NCBI GenBank assembly: GCA_903813345.2
Contig: CAIIXF020000005.1
Location: 36,089,375-36,153,374, forward strand
Direction of reading: 5' to 3'
Source: Owenia fusiformis
Lineage: Eukaryota; Annelida; Polychaeta; Sabellida; Oweniidae
Length of the DNA: 64,000 bases
Below are positions 1 through 12,000 of this stretch, piece by piece. A program made the translations under genes and the position numbers. The notes below the pieces were generated by a model. That model searched no databases. It was not told the origin of the DNA and saw nothing but the letters and a program-made list of their open reading frames with translations. Position 1 is the stretch's first letter; each line of letters starts with the position of its first letter.

Positions 1-10
1 TATCATAAAG

Positions 11-164
11 TACTGTAAAACCTGTCTAAATCTTAACACTGCTGGTGTTGTAGATTGAGGACCGCTCTTATAATGAGGCTCATAACTTGGGATTTGAAGT
101 GTTTGCCTGAGAGAACTGTTCATGAACTGTTCAGGTACTGTTCATGAACACAGGTTTTACAGTA
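11..164. mobile_element. Short inverted-repeat element (ACTGTAAAACCTG family)
   Basis: Ends TACTGTAAAACCTGT (11-25) and ACAGGTTTTACAGTA (150-164) are perfect inverted repeats, and TA abuts both sides, fitting a TA target duplication. No coding capacity. Diverged relatives lie near 3784-4000, 22593-22800, 23010-23180, 29630-29700, 30550-30750 and 59820-59960. Confidence 0.7.
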
Positions 165-1640
165 TTGTAGTTACCAAGGCATTGACTTGCATCAAGTAAT
201 TGTTATCTCTCATATTTCTGTGCTTGATACTGGACTATTTTTAGCCTTACTTAGTATGTAGATCGTTAATAAAAAATGGCAAGTCATTTACATCAGATGA
301 TTGATCAGTTTAGAGTAAGCAGTCTCGCTCAGTTATTGATAATCCATTTGAGATCAACTACATTTCAGGAGGGAGGGGATAAATCAATCTCATCTTGAAT
401 TTTCATTTTGGGTTTGGTAAGATGAATCCATAATTCAATGATGGATTGACTTTCTTACACAAAACCCTCAAAGAAACTGAAATGGAAGAAACACAATCAT
501 ATACATGTATTGAAATAATATTGTTTTAATAATATATTATAGTATGATTTAATACCCTATCTTCTAATTATATATCAAGATCTCTTGGTCTTGTTTAGAA
601 TAAAACTGAGGAGCGTGAAATTGCCAAGAATTGTTTCCAGCTAAAAGATTTAATCCTGATATGCACATTGTATTAAAAAAGTAAGAAATCAAACTCAATT
701 TAACAGCATGAATTGAGGTGTATTTACATGGACAGAATTATAATACTATTGTGAAGTATATTACAATACCAGAAAACTAATAACATTGTATATGTAAGCA
801 AGTAATATCCATGACATTATCAGGTATTGCTTCAAATATTATTTTTCTCTGGCAGTCATCCTCTGTACGCAGCGATCCAAGATTTCAAAAAGAAGGAATG
901 GATTCTGTATATTTGCCATGGAGGATGTCGATTTACTGTTTTTTGCTACAATTTTCCTCATACTTCATTGGTTAAAATCTGTCTGCAATTTTCATGATGT
1001 AATAATAGCTGAAATGAGAAGAAATGGAAATAAATATTTGTTTTAGTCAATCTAATCATGAATAGATTGTAATTCTTAGAAAGTTATTTGTTCTTCTTAT
1101 ATTGATACTTTGCAAAGGATGTTGGGTCCCATAATCCCCCAGTGATTGTGCATGTACTGTATCTAGTATCTTGGGTACCTTACCTTCATAGTTTCACCTC
1201 ATATGTTCAACTCAAACAACTGAAAAATATCATATATTCACCCCATATCTAGCAAAAATAGGAAACCTTTTTGTACAGATAACCAAGAAGATGAAATGTG
1301 ACATATTTGAGTCATCACAGAACTATGGGATATGCTAACCCTCCTTGGATTAAATGTATAATGGGATCAGGATGACCTTAATGGGAACAAGGGATTCAGT
1401 TAGTTACAGTGTGATCAACATTACCAGTCAATTACCACGCATTTGACTCTCCATTTGTAATACCCATGTCTGCACTAAAGAACATTTAATCTTATTGAAA
1501 ACAGAACAAACAAATTGAGGCGTCTTCTCTTTATATCAGTGCAAAATGAGGTATAGCAAGAAAATCATCAGAGACAGAATATTGAAACATGTAAACTATT
1601 AACTATAAAATTATGTCACCAACATAAGTGGTTACATATT
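165..1640. other. Non-coding stretch with one possible exon
   Basis: No convincing gene. A good acceptor CTCTGGCAG at 848-856 precedes an open stretch in all three plus frames to about 960 or beyond; it could be the end of a gene that starts left of the window. None of the three readings looks like a family I know. Confidence 0.2.
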
Positions 1641-2058
1641 TTTATGTCTCCCAACTTTTTTGTAGACGCTGGTTGGTGTTTGTCATCTGTAACAAATGGC
1701 AGGTAGTGACATTTTGCATGTTAATGTCTTGTATATGAATTCCAATCATTCTATCTTCTATCTCAAGTTCTACATTCAATTCAATTTGTTATATTTCTGT
1801 TCTTTCAGTAATTTAGTCAATTCTCAAAAACGGTGGTTAGGCTCTTATTTTTATCTTGTAAACACAATTTGCATGAACCAATTGCTTGAGCACTGTGACT
1901 CTGGTCAGGTTTGAAGCCAAATGATTGGCGGAATCTCTGTTCATTCTAAGTCTAAGTCTTGTTTTCATCCACTCTTAGATTGCATCTCCCACTTGGTGGA
2001 AGTCGGTGGAAGTTAGGAGACCATAACGATATGTCACCACTTGTGGTGGTCACATAAA
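1641..2058. mobile_element. GTGGTGACAT-family element copies
   Basis: Half-copies of the dispersed element: 1641-1726 (CATCTGTAACAAATGGCAGG then TAGTGACATTTTGCATGTTA) and 1985-2058 (ATGTCACCACTTGTGGTGG). Possibly one element with an internal insertion or two fragments. Confidence 0.5.
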
Positions 2059-3484
2059 AATGATTGATACACATAAACACAAATAAATAATACTTTATTT
2101 AAATATTTATTCCTTACATAATTTTTACACTTATATAATATAAAACTATTTAGTATCAGATACATGTACATATTTAACATTATTATAACTTTAAACACAG
2201 AAATACTACATATACAGTACTATCTTACAGACTGCGGTGAAATTTTAACTAATTGTGAATTCTGTAGATTTAACGATTTAAACAAAGATATCAGATATCT
2301 CCGAGAATTTGGCAATTTGAATTCATAATGGCACGTGTTTTATGTGTTTTAAGCAGTGTTTTGGGTAATTCCATAAATGGAGATTCAGACAGAACGTTCT
2401 AAAAATAACGTCACAGATATACAGATTTTTCCCACCGTTTTATCAGATTTTTAAAATCTTAATACAGTAAAACCCCTCTGATGGGAACATCTTGGGACCA
2501 GCAAGTCTATAACAAGAATAAAAGTGGAAATGTGTTAACATTACAAAGGTGTACACCAGTGTTATCTCAATGAAAGTTTCTACCTTTAATAGATGGAAGA
2601 TTTATTTTATATATTTTCCCCATCTATGCATAAATTTATTTTACCTAGAAGTCAACTAAATTTTTGTGCAATGGATAACATATACAACTCTTTCTAGCAG
2701 AAGAAACTGCCAGTAAATTGACACCAAATTGCTAATAACAGTTACAAGGTAATGAGTAAAAAGAGAATTCTGACATTTATTGCGAATAAAAGCTGCTAAA
2801 AGTTACTTCATAATGGCTGAATTGTTCATGTTACAGGCATTTGGCCTTTGTATAGTATTCCGATACTACAATATTCTTGTTGAATTTGTTTTTTTTGCCC
2901 AGGCAAAAAGATCCAAGTTTGGGAATGAAATATGTCCAAACTTCTCTTGTGCCCATAAGGATACTAATTAAGATTATTAATTAACTTAGCCTATTCTTTG
3001 ATGGTGAATTACAATATGTTAACCCCCTGTCTAACTGAATTATTTCATTTTTCATGAACTTTCCTGCTTAAATAATGGGCTCACATATTAAAGACTTGGA
3101 TTATATATCAAATGAAAGCTTTTATGATTGTTCGGAACAAATTTAGTTTTGCTAAAGGAAAAACCATATGCAACTATAGTGGTGCATAGTTGAACAAGAA
3201 TTAAATAAGAAAATGTTCTAGAATGAGGACCAACCAATATTATTTCTTTATATCCAGTAGATAAGTACAGTCTATTTGCTGACACGTAAATGTCATTTGT
3301 GATGTCATAAATTACAGCAATTTCTAGTATTAAGAAAATAAAAGCTATTTGCCACAACATCTTGGCTTGTAATACTATTGTACAGTCATGGAAGGGGTAG
3401 GGTAAAAATAGCTACCCTTTTAAGCTTGCGAGACTAATTTAATGAAGACTCATTTCATTAAAATTTATTGATGTTACATTATCT

Positions 3485-3623
3485 CCCTCCCACTAAATGT
3501 TTAAAAGCTTCTCTCTCCCACTAAATGTTTAAAAGCTTCTCTCTCCCACTCAATGTTTAAAGGCTTCTCTCTCCCACTCAATGTTAAAGGGCTTCTCTCT
3601 CCCACTCAATGTTTAAAAGCTTT
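3485..3623. repeat. 28-bp minisatellite, 5 copies
   Basis: Unit CTCTCCCACTAAATGTTTAA plus 8 bases, repeated at 28-bp spacing (CACT at 3491, 3519, 3547, 3575 and 3603). The last copies have TCAATG for TAAATG. Non-coding. Confidence 0.85.
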
Positions 3624-3783
3624 TCTAGAACAATTATCTCAATCAGCTTAATCACCCCTGCTTATTTTTCTATCCCAGTCACACCCCCACGTAATTAATA
3701 AGATATAATCTCACGTCCTAAGCATTTTCAAGCTGACAAATACATTATAAAGGAAGTCAATACTCAATTCGAGATGCCATTTA

Positions 3784-4000
3784 CAGTAAAACCTGTATAT
3801 ATGAACACCTCTGTATCCGTACACCTCTCAATATGAACATTTTTTCAGTCCCAATCTTGTTACCTCCCATTAGCTCCCTTGTAAGAGAAACATTGAAATG
3901 TGAACACCTGCGAATCCAAACAAGTTTGGATTAGACAGGTTTTATGATAATTTTTTGGCTGGCCCCAGTAGCGTTTAGATTAGACAGGTTTTACGATAAT
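3784..4000. mobile_element. ACAGTAAAACCTG-family element
   Basis: Begins ACAGTAAAACCTGTATATAT; 3' segments carry AGACAGGTTTTATGATAA and, about 50 bp on, AGACAGGTTTTACGATAA, so the right end looks tandemly duplicated. Same family as 11-164. Confidence 0.5.
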
Positions 4001-4088
4001 TACATTTTTACACTAAGCTGCCTTTGTAATATGGAATACTATTCTGTAATTCTCACGAATGGCCCATAAATTTCAATTATTTTCTCAT

Positions 4089-7000
4089 AGCGAGATCAAT
4101 AGTGCAAAAATAGTTCATTCATGGAACGAAGCGTGAAACTTTCCACATACCATCAGAATACCATTCCCTTTGATTTAAGAGCCAGAGCCATTTTTTTGGT
4201 CCACTAGAATGATCAAAAAATAGTAAGTACCCCCTCCCACCAAATCCCATGGGGGTAGGGAGATATAGGAATATTTTTTTCATAAAAAAATTTCTTTGAA
4301 TATGGTCATACTACAGTTTTAGAGTGCCATTTTCATGGTAAAGAAATTTTGCAAACATAACAAGATGATTTATCATCGATTTTCATCATTGTTAAAGACT
4401 AATCATGGGCGATGCCCACTTTACATACCTTGAACATTTAGGTTATTAAATCTCTATCATGGGTTGGACAAATGAATGTAATTTAGTTTTCTGGATGACA
4501 CCAGATACCTTTTGATGTTAGGTGCTATAATTATAATTAATCTTTGCATTTGACTTCTTAAAGGCTTACATCATATCACAACCCTGTTTAGAAGAAGAAA
4601 GCAAGCAACAAATGTCCCAGATCTACAACATGTATCCACTATTCTATGTACATGTATGAGTCTCTATACTCTCCTGAAGAGAACCTATGCTACAGACACA
4701 ACTGTCCAGAATTTAGATGATGATGTGCTTAAACAGTTTGATGAATGGTGTGCTGACCAAGTGCCTAAACAGTTTGATGAATGCCGTGCTGACCAACAGA
4801 ATGTACCAGTCTTCAAGCTTTGGTTTCTGCTTATTCAAATTGAAATACTGTGCCTTGACTATGTGAGGGCTATAGGACAGGAGAATTTTCCTCTTTATTT
4901 CCAGATGGTTTCTCTTTGATTTTCAAAGTTGTTAAAGACTAGTCATGGGCGACGCCCACTTTTCATATGCTGAACATTTAGGCTATTAAACCTCTTTCAT
5001 GGGTTGAACCAGAACCAGAAGGGCCGCCACAGTCACAGCCTGTAGTCTCTAAATTCTCAAGAAAGCCTATACTACATATACAGCTGTCTAGAATCTAGAT
5101 AATGAAGTGATAAACAGTTTGATGAAAGGTGTGCTGACCAACAGAATGTACCACTCTTTAAGTTTTGGTTTCAGATTATTTGAATCCAAATACTGTGCCT
5201 TAACTAAGTGTAGGCTATTAGAGAGGGAAATTTCCCTCTATATCTCCAGTCAATTAGCAAGCTTGTCACCTGGTTTTTCGTTTTTTGACTTTGTCAATAT
5301 GCTTGCTGAGTACCAGTTCAGTATATCATCAGAACTCAAAGTTCAAAAATGGATACCTTTTGGAAAAAAAAATTAGAAATATCTCACTTCCAATGAAATT
5401 GCAGCTGCCCTTTGACATGATAGGACTATGTTCTCCCCTTATTTCATGCTCCCACAGGTTCAGACACTACACCAGCAAAGGCTGGGAAAATGATTTGGGT
5501 GCCAGTGTAGAAAACATTGCCCCAAGCTTCAGATGCCAAATGCTAGTAAAATGCAGGATTGTAATGGACATGACACCTAGCTCAGTGATAATGATAATAG
5601 AGTGTTGAAGTGCTTAAATGCACAAAATAGGATATTTGAACTGCAGTTAAGATACCTAATAAGGTAACTTGTATCAATTAGTCAAAGTGCTCTCATTAAA
5701 AGCCAAAATAATGTATCATTAATTATGAATTATATATTATTATATCTTTATATCTAAAAGGGATGTGGCCTTTCAATTGACTTACTTAAAGAATTTATCA
5801 TCTTAACATAGATAACTGACTTAATCTTATCAATTTATTCAGCCTTATTAGGTAATTTTCCTATTCACAATAGAAGACTCATTAACTTGTATATTAACAT
5901 GTTGATAAAGTGGGCGTCGCCCTTGGTCAGGCTTTAACAATGAATATCCATGAGAAATACGGATGCAATCTTGAAAATTGTTTTTATACAGTGAAAATAA
6001 CATACTAAAAATGAATATAGATCATATTAAAAAAAAATCAACAAAAAATACTTCCCTCCCCTCCCCCAAGGATTTGATTGGAGGGGGCATTTGCAATTTT
6101 TCAGATTTCATCAGGACACCATTCCCTTTGATTTAAGAGCCAGAGCCATTTTTGTGGTTTACTAGAATGACAAAAAAGCACTTGCATCTTTTTGTTGAGC
6201 ACTTTTGTTTGCAGCTGCATTTTACTAGCATTTGGCATGCATCTGGGGCTTGGGCAATGTTTTCCACACTGGCACCCAAATTATTTTCCCAGCCTTTGTG
6301 GTTATGGATTCCCAACTCAATTGTGAGGGTGAAGCGAGGACTGACATAGGTATAATTGTCTGGAACCAACTTATGCAACTTATGGTGGGATGTTCTCAAT
6401 TTGAGTTGTTTTCTTTGTGAACATTTCTTGTCTTGCAGCATTTACAGTTATTTCATTGTTGTCTCTATTGTATAAAATCTCAACAAAATGTTCAATGATT
6501 GGAATCCAGATATAGTGTCTGAACCTGTTGGGGCATGAAATAAGGGGAGACACATAGTCCTACCATGTCAAAGGGCAGCTGCAATTTCATGGGAAGTGAG
6601 ATATCTCTAATTTTTTACTTTTCCAAAAGCTATCCATTTTTGAACTTTGAGTTCTGATGATATACTGAACTGGTACTCAGCAAACATATTGACAAGGTCA
6701 AAAAACAAAAAACCAGGAGATAAGATTGCTCATTGACTGCAGATAAAGAGGGAAATTTCCCTCTCTGATAGCCCACACAGTATTTCAATTCAAATAATCG
6801 GAAACCAAAACTTAAAGACTGGTACATTCTGTTGGTCAGCACACCATTTATCAAACTGTTTATCACTTCATTATCTAGATTCTGGACGGCTCTCTTGAGA
6901 ATTTAGAGACTGCAGGCTGTGACTGTGGCGGCCCTTCTGGTTCCGGTTTAAACTTGAAAGAGGTTTAATAGCCTAAATGTTCACTGGTACTGGTACATTC

Positions 7001-7709
7001 TGTTGGTCAGCACACCATTCATCAAACTGTTTAGGCACCGGTCAGCACACCATTCATCAAACTGTTTAAGCACATCATCATCTAAATTCTGGAAAGTTGT
7101 ATCTGTAGCATATGTTCTCTTCAGGAGAAAATAGAGACTCGACATACATGTACATAGAATAGTGGATACATGTAGATCTGGGACGTTTGTTGCTTGCTTT
7201 CTTCTTCTAAACAGGGTTGTGATATGGTGTAATCCTTTAAAAAGTCACGATTAATTATAGCACCTAACATCAAAAAGGTATCTGGTGTTATCCAGAAAAC
7301 TGAATTACATTCATTTGTTCAACCCATGATAGAGATTTAATAACCTAAATGTTCAAGGTACAAAAAGTGGGCGTCGCCCATGATAAGTCTTTAACAATGA
7401 TGGAAATCAATGATAAATCATCTTGTTATGTTTGCAAAATTTCTTTACCATGAAAATAGCACACTAAAACTGTAGTATGACCATATTCAAAGAAATTTTT
7501 TTTATGAAAAAAATATTCCTATATCTCCCCACCCCCATGGGATTTGGTGGGAGGGGGTTCTTACTATTTTTTGACCATTCTAGTGGACCACAAAAATGGC
7601 TCTGGCTCTTAATTCAAAGGGAATGGTATTCTGATGATATGTGGAAAGTTTCATGCTTCGTTCCATGAATGAACTGTTTGCCTGTTTTCTTGCACTATTG
7701 ATCTCGCTA
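4089..7709. mobile_element. 3.6-kb imperfect palindrome of a decayed transposon
   Basis: Outer ends TAGCGAGATCAATAGTGCA (4089-4107) and TGCACTATTGATCTCGCTA (7691-7709) are perfect inverted repeats. Long arms match in between, for example around the GGGCGATGCCCACTT and GGGCGTCGCCCATGATA blocks. Broken reading frames such as 4656-4919 (plus) and 6441-6133 (minus) encode pieces with FDEWCADQ and KGWENNLGASVENIA followed by a cysteine-rich CSCKQKCSTKRCKC stretch. Such cysteine-rich stretches occur in transposon-linked proteins of marine invertebrates. All frames are interrupted. Confidence 0.7.
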
Positions 7710-8852
7710 TCAGTAAGGCCTATGTTTCAATATAACAGAGTACACGTGACTGTCATCATGATAATCTACTATTCTATCCATAAGCGATAACAGATATCTA
7801 TGATATATATAAGTAACAAAGTAGGAGGTAAAAATCAAAATGTAACAAACACAGTGGAGTTTCTGTTACACTGTTACTATGACTACAGTATCCATAGCAT
7901 TCATAACACTCACAAAGATGATTGAAAGATCTGTAATAAGAGAGATGTGATTGGACCAGTTCTGATACTCAACCATTTCCCATCATTCAACATCTAAGAA
8001 ACTACATTTGCTTATCGATGAGTGCATGGTTGCCTATGGTAAGGAAGGTGTGCTTGACCAGCTCAAGTACACAACCTCCCACTACTCATGCTACTCTAAC
8101 CAAAATGTTTATGAACCAAATGAAGCTATTTTGTATTTCATCTCATATGATAAGAGGGGGAATAACCCAGGGGAACCAATCAGGTACATCTTTACATGAA
8201 GATACGTTCATCTTTGAATTCTGGGTAATTCCTCCCTCTTACCCATGATACTAATGTTACTATACACTGTGCGTATGGTTGAACAAGAGGTCCAAGTTAA
8301 GAGAGGTATGATATGACCAGTTCTAGTCTAACGTGTGCCCTAATCCTCCCTGTTTGAAAATGACACCAATAGGTGGGCTCACATGGTGGTTCCTTATACT
8401 CAATTGTTCAAATATGACAAGTTGCGAAATACATCATTGATGTGTATTACTTATATAATACAAGTCTATAGGTCATATATAGATCAATAGAATTAGACAC
8501 TTAAAATCCCACAAAAAATGGATATGAGCGTAAGCTAAGGCAGTTTTCATTTGTTCGAAAATTGTTCGATTAATAGATAAGTTTATCGTATGATCTGTAA
8601 AATGAAGCCTTCTGATTGGTCAGTTCTTGTGCTGTACCAATCTGTATTGCTACTGAGATTGTCACCATTGATCATCTCTGTCGCAATACAGAAAATATTG
8701 GTACAAAGGGGACATTCTCATTAGCAATACAGAGGATCACACGATAAAAACTTTATAGTATAGGCCCACCATGTGAGCCAAAATTGACCATTTACAACTG
8801 TACTCTGCATTAATGTCATATTCTCATCTCTGGTAGTGTTCGATCCATGGAG
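7710..8852. other. Non-coding stretch downstream of ADISSP
   Basis: No gene seen. It contains weak inverted repeats (GGTGGGCTCACATGGTGG near 8375 and GCCCACCATGTGAGCC near 8763) that may bound a diverged element of about 400 bp. Confidence 0.3.
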
Positions 8853-8858
8853 TTTATT
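8853..8858 (-). promoter_or_regulatory. Polyadenylation signal AATAAA for ADISSP
   Basis: AATAAA on the minus strand lies about 43 nt past the ADISSP stop codon, so the 3' UTR would be very short. There is no transcript evidence. Confidence 0.45.
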
Positions 8859-8900
8859 AACAATTAAAGGCCACATAAGAGAGGTATGCAAGAACCATGT

Positions 8901-9004
8901 CTAGTCGAACCCCTGCCAGTCACTTCCTTGTTCCGAATCATCGTCGACGTTTATCCCTGTACAGTGGATCCCAGTCTTCAAAGATGGCGTCCCTTTACCC
9001 TTGC
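8901..9004 (-). CDS. ADISSP: ADISSP coding exon 4 with stop (104 nt)
   Basis: The acceptor is CTGTTTTCAG. The exon encodes GKGKGTPSLKTGIHC, then an acidic stretch and SDWQGFD before a TAG stop. GTP-L--G--C and SDW-GFD match the C-terminus of vertebrate C20orf27. The two-base start joins the G left by exon 3. Confidence 0.9.
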
Positions 9005-12000
9005 CTGAAAACAGAACAATATATTGAATTAATAAAACATATTTCTAGACTGTGAATCTTCTATCAGGTCTTTATTTTATTACCTCCCACGGCCATTATC
9101 TATTTCCCACGTAAAGAGAATTGGTTGATCACAAACAAAGTTATTGATGCAGAACTAAAACGGGCTTGACAAACCTCATAGAAAACATGTACGTTATGGT
9201 TCCACATTATATAAGGGTTATCCAAGATGTGTATTGACATAAATGAGTTATACTCAAATAAATAACGAGGTTTCATTATTTGGACACTTTTATGAGATTT
9301 TTCGTGAAATATTAACCTGATATAAAAGCATCCCCGAGTGCAAGCCATTGACTTCGAGTTCAGAACTAAACACCCTAAGCCACAATCTTAGTAATGGATC
9401 CATAAAAACTCAATACTTCATCCTAGATCTTAGATTATTGCAATCTTTACTGAGAGCTAATCGTCATGGAATAGGATATCATTTTTTAAACGCCACTCTC
9501 TGCACTTCTGTATACATAATAGCTACATATCAGAGCTCTTTCAAGCATTTTATATAAAAATAGAAATAGAATTAGATCAAAGGAAAATAAGAGATATTTT
9601 TCCATAATAACATGTTTCCCTGGAAAATAAACAGGGAATAGAATTGATATTCAAAAAATCCCATATCAGATCCCGTGCCAGTCAAAATCCCTTATCAGAT
9701 TCCATAACGTAACTATTCCTCCTCTCGATTTTTTTAAATTTTTCGTTCAGCACTTGTCTACCGAAAGTTATCGTCCTCGGTCAAGAAGACATTTTCCTTG
9801 GCCAATATCATATTTTCCCTCGGAATAAAGTTCATATTCATCCATACCATTTAATGACCTCTATGTTTTATAGCATACAGCATTTATTTTGATGAACTGG
9901 AACATTTCTAAACCTTGAATATCTTATACGAGGTAATTAGTAAAGTTCAGTATTTTTTATTGGAAATTTTCTCTAAATGGATACATAGGAGATATAAATA
10001 TGATTGTTCTAGTTAACATAGAAATAGATACCATTTTAGAACCAATCAGCACTTAAGATTTTAAGCCATGGATCAACATTAAATGTCAAAATAAATATCA
10101 ATTTTATCATCAAATCAACATCTTAGAGTCTGAAATTACATCTCTAAATAAAACATATCAATGTGCAAAGATTGCCCTTCAAACTGACAATATCTCTCTT
10201 AAGATTTTATATTTAATTTTTTTGATATATTAATATAAGTCAAGAGCACATTGGCTGTTGCACATAAGTGTTTCTAACATATCTTTTCACCATACTTCTC
10301 TGATTCTAGCTAGCATGGGCGTAGCGCTATTTTTCTAAGAAGTACGCCACCACCACAGGAACAAGAGTTGAGTGAATCAAAAAACGAGCATTCAGGGGTG
10401 TCTGGGGGTTCTCCCCCAGGAAAATTTTGAAATCTGGTTGTATTTGGAGCGAATTTGCAACCATCTGGTACGCCTGTGCGTACCCAGCGTACTGGGCGCT
10501 ACGCCCATGGCTAGTACTAAAGATGCTAGGGTAGTATCCCCCGATTTAAACCTGGAGTTCAATTACCAAGGTGTGTGTATTACCAGCGACAAAGAATTAT
10601 CTCAAATCGAAGTAATCATTCATTCATTTACGAACATTGATTTCCAATTTGGCCATGTTTTCTTGTGACTGTGTTATACTATAAAATTACAAAGACAAAG
10701 ATTGGTTCCAATGATTCTGGCAGAAAGTTCAAAGCTAATCGTTTTCTTCGGATTACATTAACTTTTCAGCATGAATATAGGGTTGGGACCTCAAAACTAC
10801 GGAATGCCGGAGCGACACCCTTAGGCAACTCTAGATACAAACCATTTCTCATACCCCCCTTATAAAATCTACAGGGGGTACTATAAGACACCTTTATATC
10901 TCAGACACTAATAAGGATATAGAAATTTTCAGGAATTAATTTTAGTATGATGCTTAATCTATATGGCAAAAATCAAGAACAAATCTTAATCCGTTGCTAT
11001 AGCAACAGTAATAGAACATTATTTTGTGGACTTTCATCATTTTACAGTTATACAGTTAACAGTTGAATAACTATGACCATGTTGGTATGCCAAATATTGC
11101 TAGATGGCGATCATCCCTGTGAGAATATCTATGATGAACCATCTTATCTCTTTCCTTCACAAGACTTGGTTACGAGACAGAGATGTGATGAACATCAGAA
11201 TGAAGCAACTCTGATACTATGAAACCCTCTTTTAAGAGTACCCTGAGGGCTGAAGTAAAATACAAGATGAACCCTTCTCTTAGATATATTAGGTAAAACT
11301 CTCAAAAAATGGCAAATTGCAAAATGAATAAACAAATAAATAATTAGTTGCAAATTCACATCTCAACCTAGTATACATTTATGTGAGGCACAATAATAGA
11401 ATTTTTACATTTGCAATTCTAACCATCCAAGTTGTACTCTTATGACATCTCACCTCAAATTTTCTATTTTTTTTTTATTGAAGAAGGAAAATGGTAGGTA
11501 CGGATAAAGCACAAAACACTTACTAATGTTAAGAGTTTATGACGATTTTATCAGCATGGAAACTGTATAATAACCTGACTTCCTCAGAGGATCAGAATGT
11601 AACAGTTTCCCTCCAGGTATCAGGGTACCCAGGAGATTATCATGTCAGAAACTTTCAAGCTGAGATGTAGAAAATGTTTTAAATCCTGCTGTCAGTTTAA
11701 ATCCTACATGCACCTGTACAGGTATTTTTAGTCAAGCACCGATCATATGCTCCCCTCCCTCTAATATTACCTATAGAGAAAACATGCGGGTAGACAATGG
11801 GGGGATTTTTAATATCCGTGTTATTTCAAAAACAATCTATACAAAGACAATGCATATTTACTACCACTCTTAAACAGTATCCTGTTCCAGTTCTATTATT
11901 TTGCCATTGAAGGAATTTAATACAAGCAACGTGGATTTTCTAAAAAAACTAGGATTTCCTGCCAATATTTTCGTACATTTAAAAGAGACATTCATAAAAA

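Noticed and set aside
848-1050. Terminal exon of a plus-strand gene entering from the left
   Set aside because: A good acceptor is present, but all three frames are open for a while and none gives a recognisable protein, so it is listed only as a low-confidence note.
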